A DNA stretch of 64,000 nt from Kitasatospora sp. NBC_00240 (GTDB lineage Bacteria; Actinomycetota; Actinomycetes; Streptomycetales; Streptomycetaceae): positions 5,890,001 through 5,954,000 of the forward strand of contig NZ_JAPEMU010000001.1 in NCBI RefSeq assembly GCF_026342405.1, given 5' to 3'. Positions within the stretch are counted from its first letter, which is position 1, and every line of letters starts with the position of its first letter. A program made the translations under genes and the position numbers. This document shows positions 55,383 to 63,068 of this stretch, piece by piece. The notes beneath the pieces are model-generated. The model did not search any database and had not been told where the DNA came from. It saw only the letters and a list, made by a program, of their open reading frames with translations.

Positions 55383-56228
55383 GTGACGCCACCCACGGTG
55401 CGTCGGCGTCAGCTCGGCAGCCAGCTGCGCCGGCTGCGTGAAGCGCTTGATCTCACGCTTGAGGATGTCGAGAAGCGCACAGGCCTGACTGCTGCGAAGC
55501 TGTCCCGCGTCGAACTCGCGAAGTCGGCGGCCAAGCCGGCGGACGTTGAACTCCTGGCGCGGGTCTACGGTTGTACGGACCAGCTGTGTGCAGCGCTGGT
55601 CGCCATCGCGAAGGACGGCGGCAAGCGGGGTTGGTGGCTCAACTACCTTGAGGACATGGCACCCTGGCTCGCAGACCAGATCAGTCTGGAGAGCTCGGCG
55701 AAGACCTTCCGCACCTATGAGGTCCAACTGGTTCCCGGACTGTTCCAGACCGCCGACTACGCCAGAGCGATCATCACCCGGCTCGGGCTGGGCATCGCCC
55801 CCAGCGACATCGAGGCTCGCGTCCGTGTGCGCCGTGAGCGACAGTCCGTCCTTACGCAGCCTCAGCCGCTGGAGGTCTCGGCGGTCATTCACGAGGCAGC
55901 GTTGGCGAGCCGAGTCGGCGGGGACCGGACGATGCGGGGCCAGTTGGAGAAGCTTCTTGAGCTCGCATCCCTGCCCAACGTCACCATCCAAGTCATGCCG
56001 TCGGCGACCGGGGCTCACCAGGGCATGACCGGGCCGTTCACCATACTGGGATTCCGGGAGAGCGACCTGGACGTGGTGCTCGTCGAGGGGATGCTGACCA
56101 GCGAGTGGCTGGAGGAGCCCGACCGGGTTTCGGTCTACGACCGCGCTTTTCGTGAGATCACGGCCGATGCTTGGCCGCTCGAAAGGTCCATCGAGTTCAT
56201 CGCCGCACAGAAGGACATCCTCACGTGA
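55383..56228 (+). CDS. XRE-family regulator with DUF5753 domain (WhiJ-like)
   Basis: A 281-residue protein from GTG 55383 (GAGGAGGG upstream). It has an N-terminal helix-turn-helix (LGSQLRRLREALDLTLEDVEKRTGLTAAKLSRVELAKS, about 9-46) and the DUF5753 sensor-like domain (ETYEVQLVPGLFQTADYARA-type stretch, MPSATGAHQGMTGPFTILGF). Its stop overlaps a DUF397 gene by 4 bases. In Streptomyces these pairs act in development and antibiotic control, the DUF397 protein modulating the XRE protein. Confidence 0.93.
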   Translation: MTPPTVRRRQLGSQLRRLREALDLTLEDVEKRTGLTAAKLSRVELAKSAAKPADVELLARVYGCTDQLCAALVAIAKDGGKRGWWLNYLEDMAPWLADQISLESSAKTFRTYEVQLVPGLFQTADYARAIITRLGLGIAPSDIEARVRVRRERQSVLTQPQPLEVSAVIHEAALASRVGGDRTMRGQLEKLLELASLPNVTIQVMPSATGAHQGMTGPFTILGFRESDLDVVLVEGMLTSEWLEEPDRVSVYDRAFREITADAWPLERSIEFIAAQKDILT

Positions 56229-56449
56229 ACAACTTCGTCCGCAATTCAGCCGAACTCGACGTGGCCTGGCAGAAGTCCAGCTTCAGCGGTGGCAACGGCA
56301 ACTGCGTGGAGATCGCTTCCGTCGGATCCTTTTCCTACGTTCGTGACTCCAAGGACAGCCAGGGCCCGGCACTGATCCTGGATGTCCGTGCGCGTCGAGA
56401 GTTCCTTGCCGCCGTTGCCACAGGCGAGTTCGACTTCGATCTCTTCTGA
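56225..56449 (+). CDS. DUF397 protein, partner of the XRE regulator
   Basis: A 74-residue protein from GTG 56225 with the hallmarks AWQKSSFSGGNGNCVEIA and VRDSKDSQGPAL then FLAAVATGEFD. Translation is coupled to the XRE gene through GTGA. Confidence 0.92.
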   Translation: MNNFVRNSAELDVAWQKSSFSGGNGNCVEIASVGSFSYVRDSKDSQGPALILDVRARREFLAAVATGEFDFDLF

Positions 56450-56528
56450 TGGAACTTGCATGTGCGCGGGTTGGACGGGGCACGCCTGGATGCGTGGCGT
56501 GATCCCTCCTCCTGAAGGTGAGTCCGAC

Positions 56529-56750
56529 GTGCCCTCTTTCCCCGCCGCTTCCGCCCTTCCCGTGCAGTGGAGGAAGGCGAGCTTCAGCGACCCCAACGAC
56601 AACTGCGTCGAGTGCGGTCCCTTGGGTACGGCCACCGCCGTCCGTGACAGCAAGAACCCCGACGGCCCCGCGCACCGCTACCCCGCTGAGGTCTTCGCGG
56701 ACTTCGCGCGGGCCGTGGGCGTCGGCGCGCTCGTCCGGGTCGACAACTGA
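56529..56750 (+). CDS. second DUF397 protein
   Basis: A 73-residue protein with VQWRKASFSDPNDNCVECG and AVRDSKNPDGPAHR then FADFARAVGVG. GTG 56529 has GAAGGTGAG nine bases upstream; ATG 56490 would add 13 residues. A tandem DUF397 pair behind one XRE gene suggests duplication and possibly divided roles. The cysteines in NCVECG differ from the first copy (NCVEIA). Confidence 0.85.
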   Translation: MPSFPAASALPVQWRKASFSDPNDNCVECGPLGTATAVRDSKNPDGPAHRYPAEVFADFARAVGVGALVRVDN

Positions 56751-56841
56751 CGCTTGTGGTCGAGCAGGTGGCCCGACGCCGGTACCCGTGGTGCGGGCTG
56801 CCCGCCGCCGGGCCAAGCGCCTGCCCGACGGCGGCGGCGCC

Positions 56842-58527
56842 TCAGCTTTCCCCGGTGGTCAGGCTCCTGGCGTCCGGAACCTGCTGGACCGGCAGCCGGA
56901 CGGCCCGCTTGCCGTTGTTGATCCAGTCGAAGGCCCATTCGGCGGACATCAGGGCGCCCTCCTGCCAGCCGGGGAGGGCGGAGACCTGGTCGCCGATCAC
57001 CATGAAGGTGTCCTGCCCCTGCGGGTAGATCAGGGTCGAGTACAGCGCCTTGTGCTCCACGACCCTGGGGTTCCAGTCGGCCCAGGCGCCCAACTGGTAC
57101 GGGACCTTGTGCCAGGCGATCGACAGACCCAGCGCGTCGGGCACGATCGCGTTGCCGGCGAACTCGGCGTGCAGCTTCGCCGCCGCCGCCCGGGCAAGGC
57201 TCAGCCGGTCCTCGTGCGAGCGGTCGCCGAACGTCCGGGCGCTCCCGTACGAGTTGTAGGCGCCGATCAGGGTGCCGTTGTCGGCGGGCGAGAACCAGTC
57301 GTGGGACGGGTACCAGATCTGCGAGATCTCGTGGTCGATCCAGCTGATGCCGCCGAAGATCTGGTACCGCTCGCCCTCCCAGAAGCGCCGGTCGGCCTGC
57401 CAGCCGAGCTTGCAGGCGGCGGCGAAGGGGGTGTCCTGGACGGCCGACCGGAAGTCCTCGGAGAAGTTCTGGAGGGTGACCTTCTGCCGCAGCACCGGGA
57501 TCGGGATGTTGCTGAGGCAGAAGTCGAAGCGGCCGGTGCGGGCGGCGCCGTCCTCCGTCCAGCCGACGATCACCCCGTCGCCGTCCAGTTGGACACCGGT
57601 GACCGGTGCGTCCGTCCTGACCGTTCCGCTCGGGAGCGCGGCGGCCGCGTGGCGCCAGATGGTGTCCATGCCGCCGACCGGCTGGAACGAGGTGGTGTGC
57701 CAGTAGAGGTTCGAGTCCTGCTGGACGCCGTGCTTCCAGAACTCGCTGGCCAGCAGGTCCGCCAGGGGCAGCGGGTCGGCGGGCTCCTCCATCTGCTGGA
57801 CGGTCAGGGTCCTGGCCAGGCCGGAGCGGGTGGAGCCGGTGTACGTGCGGTCGGCCCGAAGTGCGCCGAACTGGGTGAGCAGGTCGACGTACTGCGTGCG
57901 CTGCGCCGAGGTGAGCCCGTCCTCGGCCTCGGTCCCCTGGTGGACGACGGCGGCGAGGGCCTCGGCGAGGTGCCCCCGGGTGTCGTTGGCGATCCGGCGG
58001 TGGTGCCGGGGGCCGCCGCGCCACGCCTTGTCGGTCTGGTAGAGGTTGGCCGTGCTGGTGTGGATGTACGGCTCCAGCGGCACCTTGAGGCGGCGGCAGA
58101 GGTCGATGACCCGCTGGTGCATGTACGGGATCCGGCCGGCGCCGAGGTTGACGTAGAGGCCCTGGTCGAAGCCGCAGGTCTGGCGCCGGACCGAGCCGTC
58201 GGCCCACTCCTCGGTGAGCTGGTCGCCCGGGCGGGCGGTGAGGGTGCGGCCGCCGACCCGGCCGGTGGCCTCCAGGACGGTCACCCGGTAGCCGGCCTCG
58301 GTGAACCTGAGCGCGGCCGCCAGGCCGGCGGGGCCCGCGCCGAGGATCGCCACCGTTCTCCCGTCGCCCGCCCGGGCTGCGGACGGCGCGGCCACTGCGG
58401 AGGCGACGGGCCCCGCGGTGGCCGGCACCGCTCCGATCATGAGCTGCTGCAGGAGGGTCGCCGAGGCGGCGGCCCCGGCCACGGTCAGGAATGTGCGGCG
58501 GGACGTTCCCGACTCTGACTGGTCCAT
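56842..58527 (-). CDS. Tat-exported FAD-dependent amine/amino-acid oxidase
   Basis: A 561-residue flavoprotein of the monoamine oxidase/L-amino-acid oxidase family. It has a twin-arginine signal (SRRTFLTVAGAAASA at about 9-23), the FAD loop AILGAGPAGLAAALRF (about 60-75), VLEATGRVGGRT, NLGAGRIPYMH, and the C-terminal FAD segment VIGDQVSALPGWQEGALMSAEWAF. It would oxidise an amine or alpha-amino group outside the membrane, producing hydrogen peroxide. It is divergent from a small CxxC peptide gene plus MNIO oxidase, sharing a 161-base upstream region, so action on that pathway is possible. ATG 58527 has AAGGAG upstream. Confidence 0.92.
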   Translation of the reverse strand: MDQSESGTSRRTFLTVAGAAASATLLQQLMIGAVPATAGPVASAVAAPSAARAGDGRTVAILGAGPAGLAAALRFTEAGYRVTVLEATGRVGGRTLTARPGDQLTEEWADGSVRRQTCGFDQGLYVNLGAGRIPYMHQRVIDLCRRLKVPLEPYIHTSTANLYQTDKAWRGGPRHHRRIANDTRGHLAEALAAVVHQGTEAEDGLTSAQRTQYVDLLTQFGALRADRTYTGSTRSGLARTLTVQQMEEPADPLPLADLLASEFWKHGVQQDSNLYWHTTSFQPVGGMDTIWRHAAAALPSGTVRTDAPVTGVQLDGDGVIVGWTEDGAARTGRFDFCLSNIPIPVLRQKVTLQNFSEDFRSAVQDTPFAAACKLGWQADRRFWEGERYQIFGGISWIDHEISQIWYPSHDWFSPADNGTLIGAYNSYGSARTFGDRSHEDRLSLARAAAAKLHAEFAGNAIVPDALGLSIAWHKVPYQLGAWADWNPRVVEHKALYSTLIYPQGQDTFMVIGDQVSALPGWQEGALMSAEWAFDWINNGKRAVRLPVQQVPDARSLTTGES

Positions 58528-58688
58528 CGGAAGCTCCTTCGGCCAGGAATGACCGTGCTTGTTCTGTGCACGCGGCCCCAACCGGGCGCGCCTTTCACTC
58601 AGCGTGACGACTCGGTTGCATCATGACAGCGAGGGCGCAGTCACAGCGGCTCCGACGGGGCGGACTGCGGCCGGATCGGAGCACCAGG
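58528..58688. promoter_or_regulatory. shared divergent promoter region of amine oxidase and peptide-MNIO genes
   Basis: 161 bases between the two start codons. The less GC-rich middle (about 58590-58630, TTTCACTCAGCGTGACGACT then GGTTGCATCATGAC) is the probable promoter zone. No regulator gene is adjacent. Confidence 0.45.
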
Positions 58689-58931
58689 ATGGCGAACGTG
58701 ATCAACAGAGGGCCCCTCCCGGACCCGTGGCGGCCCGTCAACATCACCGTGCCGGTGTCGGTCGCGAACGACTTCGACCAGATGCAGAGCGTCATCAAGG
58801 AGGTGATGACGCAGTTGGGCTGCCCGACCTGTCACTCCGGGCGCGACCTGCGGATCAACATCGCCACGGACTTCGTGGTGAACCCGGCCGGCCAGGTGCA
58901 GCAGGCCGTCGGCGTCTCCTTCGGCGGTTAG
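58689..58931 (+). CDS. 80-residue CxxC peptide, candidate RiPP precursor for the MNIO enzyme
   Basis: Small protein from ATG 58689 (GGAG seven bases upstream). The first ~25 residues are Pro-rich (RGPLPDPWRPVNITVPVSV), then comes a short helix (DFDQMQSVIKEVMTQLG). GCPTCHSGRDLRI follows with the only cysteines, at 45 and 48, and then a hydrophobic C-terminal half ending VSFGG. No signal peptide. It sits 6 bases before an MNIO (DUF692) oxidase gene, the usual place of a precursor peptide; MNIO enzymes often act on cysteines. The assignment is from context and size, not from a known family. Confidence 0.65.
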   Translation: MANVINRGPLPDPWRPVNITVPVSVANDFDQMQSVIKEVMTQLGCPTCHSGRDLRINIATDFVVNPAGQVQQAVGVSFGG

Positions 58932-58937
58932 CCGGCC

Positions 58938-60452
58938 ATGACGCGTCTCGGCGTGGGCCTCACCTACGTACCCGGTCTCGACCGGATCATCGACGCCTGC
59001 GCCGACCTGCTGGACGTCGTCGAGATCGAACCGCAGACCCTCTGGCGGTCGCGCACCGACGGCGGGATCACCCTCGACGAGGAGGTGCTCCGCAGGATCG
59101 CCGACCTGCCCGGCGCCCGGCTGCTGCACGGGGTCGGCAACCCCGTCGGGGGTTGCCGACCGCCGGACCGCCGCCACACCGCCCTGGTCGGGGAGTTGGC
59201 CGAGCGGCTCGGCGCGCCCTGGGTGAGCGAGCACCTGGCGTTCAACCGGGTCGGCGGCCGGGGAGCGGATTTCCGCACCGGCTTCATGCTGCCGCCGTGC
59301 CCCACCCCCGGCGGCAGCCGCCGCGGGATCGGGTCGGTCCGGGCGATGGCGGCGGCGCTCCCGGTGCCGCTCGCCGTGGAGATCGGCGCCAACTACCTGC
59401 GGCCGCGCCCGGGGGAGCTGACCGACGGGGAGTTCGCCCGGCGGGTGGCCGAGGGCAGCGGCTGCGGCCTGCTGCTCGACCTGCACAACGTACTGGCCAA
59501 CGAACGCAACGGCCGGGGCAGTGTGGACGACCTGCTGGCCGCCCTCCCGCTGGAGCGGGTCTGGGAGGTTCACCTGGCCGGCGGCGTCGAGTACCGCGGG
59601 TACTGGCTGGACGCCCACAGCGGCCTCCCCGACGAGGAGTTGACCGCCCTCGCCGAACGGATCCTGCCCCGGCTGCCCTCGCTCCGGGCCGTCCTGTTCG
59701 AGGTGACCTCCTCGGCGGTGCCGCAGCTCGACCCGGTGGCCGTCCGGGAGTTGCTGGCCAGGATGCGCGCGATGTGGCCGGACGACGCCGGCGCTCCGCT
59801 GCCGCCGCTGCGTCCGCTGCCGCCGGCGCCGCCCGGGCAGTGCTCGCAGCCGCCGGACGGCCCGGTCGGTCCGGCCGACACCGTGGACCCGCAGGAGTGG
59901 GAGTACGCGCTGGGCAGCCTGGCGATCGGGCGCGAGCCCGGCACCCCGCTGGCCCGGGAGCTGTCGGCGGACCCGGCGATCGCGCTGATCCGCGACCTCG
60001 TCACCGAGTTCCGGGGCAGCGCCCTGGTCGGAGCCCTCCGCTGGACGATGCGGCTGCTGCTCCTCACGGTCGGCGGGGGCGGGACGCGCGAACTGCTCGA
60101 CGGCTATGTGCTCGCCTGCCCGCCGCAGCTCTTCGCCACCGAGGAGGCCTTCGCCTTCGCGGCGCACCTGCGCCAGGTCCGCCCCCGGGTCAGCTGGCTG
60201 GACGACGTCCTCGAACTGGACCTGGGCCTGCTCAGGGCGCAGGTCGACGGGCAGCCGTGCACCGTCCGCCTCGGCACCGATCCCACCGCCCTGATGACGG
60301 AGCTGGGGGCCGGCCGGCTGCCGGTCGACCCCCCGCGTGGCACCTTCCAGGTGCGGCTGGTGGACGACAGCCGCCCCGCCTGTGAGTCGGCCGCCCCGGG
60401 GGGTGGACCGGATCAGCCGGCACGCCTGGCCCGCTCGTACTCGGCCACGTAG
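58938..60452 (+). CDS. MNIO (DUF692) multinuclear iron oxidase fused to a partner-like domain
   Basis: A 504-residue protein. Residues 1-270 form the TIM-barrel DUF692/MbnB-type domain with every expected metal ligand position filled: His64 (LLHGVG), His99 (SEHLAF), Glu148, Asp181 and His183 (LLDLHN), His212 (EVHLAGG), Asp225 and His227 (LDAHSG), Glu255. These enzymes use two or three irons to modify Cys, Asn or Asp in peptides. Residues about 305-470 are a second domain resembling the separate partner proteins of MNIO systems (RVSWLDDVLELDLGLLRAQV then TVRLGTDPTALM). ATG 58938 follows the peptide gene by 6 bases, so co-translation is likely. Its 3' end overlaps the convergent 60413 gene by 40 bases. 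Confidence 0.88.
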   Translation: MTRLGVGLTYVPGLDRIIDACADLLDVVEIEPQTLWRSRTDGGITLDEEVLRRIADLPGARLLHGVGNPVGGCRPPDRRHTALVGELAERLGAPWVSEHLAFNRVGGRGADFRTGFMLPPCPTPGGSRRGIGSVRAMAAALPVPLAVEIGANYLRPRPGELTDGEFARRVAEGSGCGLLLDLHNVLANERNGRGSVDDLLAALPLERVWEVHLAGGVEYRGYWLDAHSGLPDEELTALAERILPRLPSLRAVLFEVTSSAVPQLDPVAVRELLARMRAMWPDDAGAPLPPLRPLPPAPPGQCSQPPDGPVGPADTVDPQEWEYALGSLAIGREPGTPLARELSADPAIALIRDLVTEFRGSALVGALRWTMRLLLLTVGGGGTRELLDGYVLACPPQLFATEEAFAFAAHLRQVRPRVSWLDDVLELDLGLLRAQVDGQPCTVRLGTDPTALMTELGAGRLPVDPPRGTFQVRLVDDSRPACESAAPGGGPDQPARLARSYSAT

Positions 60453-60739
60453 TGCTTCGGGCTCCGGCCGGTGCCGACCTGGTGGACCGTGCCTCTCTCG
60501 CGGTCCACCAGGAAGGGGCCGTTCCCGCCGAGCCGCGGGCCGGTCGCCCGGCCCTCGACGACCTCCCGGAGGGTCCAGTAGGCGATCCAGCCGAAGGAGA
60601 CCTGGTCCATCCGGCTGATCGCGAACAGGCACTCCGGCCCGGCCGGGCGCTCACGTTCGGGCCGGTTCCGCCAGTACTTCTCCTCCACCAGGGCCAGTTG
60701 CCCCATCACCAGCGCCGTCGCCTCGTCCTTGGTCAGCAT
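60413..60739 (-). CDS. YrhB/Imm35-domain protein
   Basis: A 108-residue cytoplasmic protein from ATG 60739: VEEKYWRNRPERERP, then FGWIAYWTLREVVEG, GNGPFLVDRERGTVHQVGTG and HYVAEYER. This is the pattern of the YrhB/immunity protein 35 family, found as immunity proteins of polymorphic toxins and in many stand-alone copies. No toxin is adjacent. Its last 40 bases overlap the convergent MNIO gene. Confidence 0.78.
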   Translation of the reverse strand: MLTKDEATALVMGQLALVEEKYWRNRPERERPAGPECLFAISRMDQVSFGWIAYWTLREVVEGRATGPRLGGNGPFLVDRERGTVHQVGTGRSPKHYVAEYERARRAG

Positions 60740-60792
60740 GAGGCGATGCTGCCAGGCCGGCCGCGGCCACCGTGGGGCGGGTCGGTCCTCCG

Positions 60793-61029
60793 TCAGCGGG
60801 ACTTCGGCACGTAGCCGATGTCGAACTCGCCGTCGGCGGCGCCCAGTCGGAACGCCTCCCACTCGCCCTGGGTGAAGACCAGCACCGGGCCCTCGGGGTC
60901 GGCGCCGTTGCGCATGGCGATGTGGTCGTCGACGAAGGCGATCTGCGGGCCGTCCGACTGGCCGGGGGCGGCCAGCCAGATCGCGTCCGTCAGGTCGAGC
61001 GTCGGCTTCGGCGAAGTCGCTTCCGTCAT
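60793..61029 (-). CDS. DUF397-like small protein
   Basis: A 78-residue protein (ATG 61029) with IWLAAPGQSDGPQIAFVDDHIAMRNGADPEGPVLVFTQGEWEAF, recalling the C-terminal half of DUF397 proteins (VxxRxSxxPxGPxLxFTxxEWxAF). It has no XRE partner next to it; the nearest is 5 kb away. Confidence 0.78.
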   Translation of the reverse strand: MTEATSPKPTLDLTDAIWLAAPGQSDGPQIAFVDDHIAMRNGADPEGPVLVFTQGEWEAFRLGAADGEFDIGYVPKSR

Positions 61030-61078
61030 CGTGCTGGTGCTCCTGGTGATAGGTCCGAGGACGGGCGAGGGGCCGGCC

Positions 61079-61489
61079 TCAGAGCAGCGGGATCTCGATC
61101 GCCGGGCAGCGGTTCATGACCATCTTCAGACCGGCCTCGGTGGTGCGAGCGTAGGCTGCCTCGTCCACCACGTCGAGCTGGAACCAGACGGCCTTCGCCC
61201 CGGCGGCCACCGCCTCGTCCGCCACCGCGCCGGCCAGCGAGGAGTTCACGAACACGTCCACCACGTCGACCGGGAACGGCACTTCGGAGAGGGTGGCGTA
61301 CCCCTGCTCGCCGAGGACGGTCTCCGCCTTCGGGTGCACCGGCACGATTCGCTTGCCGTAGCGCTGCAGCACCCGGGCCACCCCGTACGCCGCGCGGGCG
61401 GTGTTGTTGGACAGGCCGACCACCGCCCACACCTCGCCCGTGCCGGTGAGGATCTCGCGGACCGTCGCGTCGTCTCCGTAGCTCGTCAT
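61079..61489 (-). CDS. CoA-binding (YccU/succinyl-CoA-synthetase-like Rossmann) protein
   Basis: A 136-residue single-domain protein with VWAVVGLSNNTARAAYGVARVLQRYG (CoA-binding loop), IVPVHPKA, DVVDVFVNSS and AVWFQLDVVDE. The family binds CoA or acyl-CoA; function unknown. ATG 61489 starts at conserved sequence. Confidence 0.9.
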   Translation of the reverse strand: MTSYGDDATVREILTGTGEVWAVVGLSNNTARAAYGVARVLQRYGKRIVPVHPKAETVLGEQGYATLSEVPFPVDVVDVFVNSSLAGAVADEAVAAGAKAVWFQLDVVDEAAYARTTEAGLKMVMNRCPAIEIPLL

Positions 61490-61563
61490 GCCTGCTGCAA
61501 CGGACCGGCCGCCGCGGCAATTCCGGCTTTGGCGAAAGGGTCCCCCCGCCCGGGCGACCGGAG

Positions 61564-61602
61564 AGGAGAGCCCGCCCCGACACGGTCGGGACGGGCTCTC
61601 CT
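61564..61602 (-). terminator. terminator of the UDP-glucose dehydrogenase gene
   Basis: 18-base arms (61564-61581 and 61585-61602) with one mismatch and a 3-base loop, about 130 bases past the dehydrogenase stop. Confidence 0.8.
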
Positions 61603-61730
61603 CGCTCACCCGCGAGATTACGCGGCCATGTACCGCCGAACATCCGGGGGCGGACCCGGGCCGTCCTGCGGGGACGGCCCGGCGCCCGGCCGACGGCGGA
61701 TCACTCACCCGGCCGGCCTGGCGGGCAGGC

Positions 61731-63068
61731 CTAGCTCGGCCGCCCCATCGCGCGGTACGTCCAGCCGGCCGCGCGCCAGGCGGCGCCGTCCAGCACGTTG
61801 CGGCCGTCCAGCAACCGGCGCTCGGCCACGACGGTGCCCAGCTCCGCCGGGTCCAGCTCGCGGAACTCCTGCCATTCGGTCAGGTGCAGCACCACATGGG
61901 CGCCGTAGGCGGCCTCCAGCGGGCTGTCCGCGTACGCCAGGCTGGGGAACATCTTGCGGGCGTTGTCCATCGCCTTCGGGTCGTAGACCGTGACCTGGGC
62001 GCCCTGGAGCTGGATCTGCGCGGCGACGTTCAGCGCGGGGGAGTCCCGGATGTCGTCCGAGTTGGGCTTGAAGGCGGCGCCGAGGACGGCCACCTGGCGG
62101 CCCAGGAACCCGCCGCCGCACTGCTCGCGGGCCAGCTCCACCATCCGCGAGCGGCGCCGCATGTTGATCGAGTCGACCTCGCGCAGGAAGGTCAGCGCCT
62201 GGTCGGCGCCGAGCTCCCCGGCCCTGGCCATGAAGGCGCGGATGTCCTTCGGCAGGCAGCCGCCGCCGAAGCCGAGCCCGGCGTTGAGGAACTTGCCGCC
62301 GATCCGCTCGTCGTAGGAGAGGGCCTTGCTGAGCTGGGTGACATCGGCGCCGGCGCTCTCGCAGACCTCGGCCATCGCGTTGATGAACGAGATCTTGGTG
62401 GCCAGGAAGGAGTTCGCGGCGGCCTTGACCAGCTCCGCCGTGGCGAAGTCGGTGACCACGAACGGGACGCCCTCGGAGATCGGCGTCGCGTACACCTCGC
62501 GCAGCAGCTCCTCGGCCCGCTCGCTGCGGGTGCCGACCACGATCCGGTCCGGGTGCAGGGTGTCGCCGACGGCGAAGCCCTCCCGCAGGAACTCCGGGTT
62601 CCAGGCCAGTTCGGCACCCTCCCCGACGGGAGCCAGGGCGGCCAGCCGCTCCGCGAGGCGGCTCGCGGAGCCGACCGGCACGGTGGACTTGCCGACCACC
62701 AGCGTGGGCCGGGTCAGGAACGGCGCGATCGAGTCCACGGCGTCGTCGACATAGCTCATGTCGGCCGCGAACTCCCCCTTGCGCTGGGGAGTGTTCACGC
62801 AGATGAAGTGGACGTCGCCGAACTCGGCGGCCTCCTGCGGCGAGGTGGTGAACCGCAGCCGCCCGGACGAGCCCTCGTGTCCCGCCACGTGCTTGAGCAG
62901 CAACTCGGACAGCCCCGGTTCGTACATCGGGATCCGGCCGGCGGTCAGTGTGGCGATCTTGTCCGGGTCGATGTCCAGGCCGAGCACCTCGAAGCCGAAC
63001 TCCGCCAGGCAGGCGGCGTGTGTGGCACCGAGATAGCCGGTACCGATCACTGAGATGCGGAGGGCCAC
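61731..63068 (-). CDS. UDP-glucose 6-dehydrogenase
   Basis: A 445-residue enzyme oxidising UDP-glucose to UDP-glucuronate with two NAD: ISVIGTGYLGATHAACLA (NAD site), GKSTVPVGSA, WNPEFLREGFAV, and the catalytic Cys in FGGGCLPKD. GTG 63068 has AAGGGGAA upstream. UDP-glucuronate feeds surface polysaccharides or sugar nucleotide pathways. It looks like a single-gene unit with its own terminator. Confidence 0.94.
   Translation of the reverse strand: MALRISVIGTGYLGATHAACLAEFGFEVLGLDIDPDKIATLTAGRIPMYEPGLSELLLKHVAGHEGSSGRLRFTTSPQEAAEFGDVHFICVNTPQRKGEFAADMSYVDDAVDSIAPFLTRPTLVVGKSTVPVGSASRLAERLAALAPVGEGAELAWNPEFLREGFAVGDTLHPDRIVVGTRSERAEELLREVYATPISEGVPFVVTDFATAELVKAAANSFLATKISFINAMAEVCESAGADVTQLSKALSYDERIGGKFLNAGLGFGGGCLPKDIRAFMARAGELGADQALTFLREVDSINMRRRSRMVELAREQCGGGFLGRQVAVLGAAFKPNSDDIRDSPALNVAAQIQLQGAQVTVYDPKAMDNARKMFPSLAYADSPLEAAYGAHVVLHLTEWQEFRELDPAELGTVVAERRLLDGRNVLDGAAWRAAGWTYRAMGRPS

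Noticed and set aside
58938-59780. Sugar isomerase/epimerase annotation for the DUF692 domain
   Set aside because: The barrel is related, but the ligand set (DLHN, HLAGG, DAHSG) and the adjacent small CxxC peptide gene point to an MNIO peptide oxidase.
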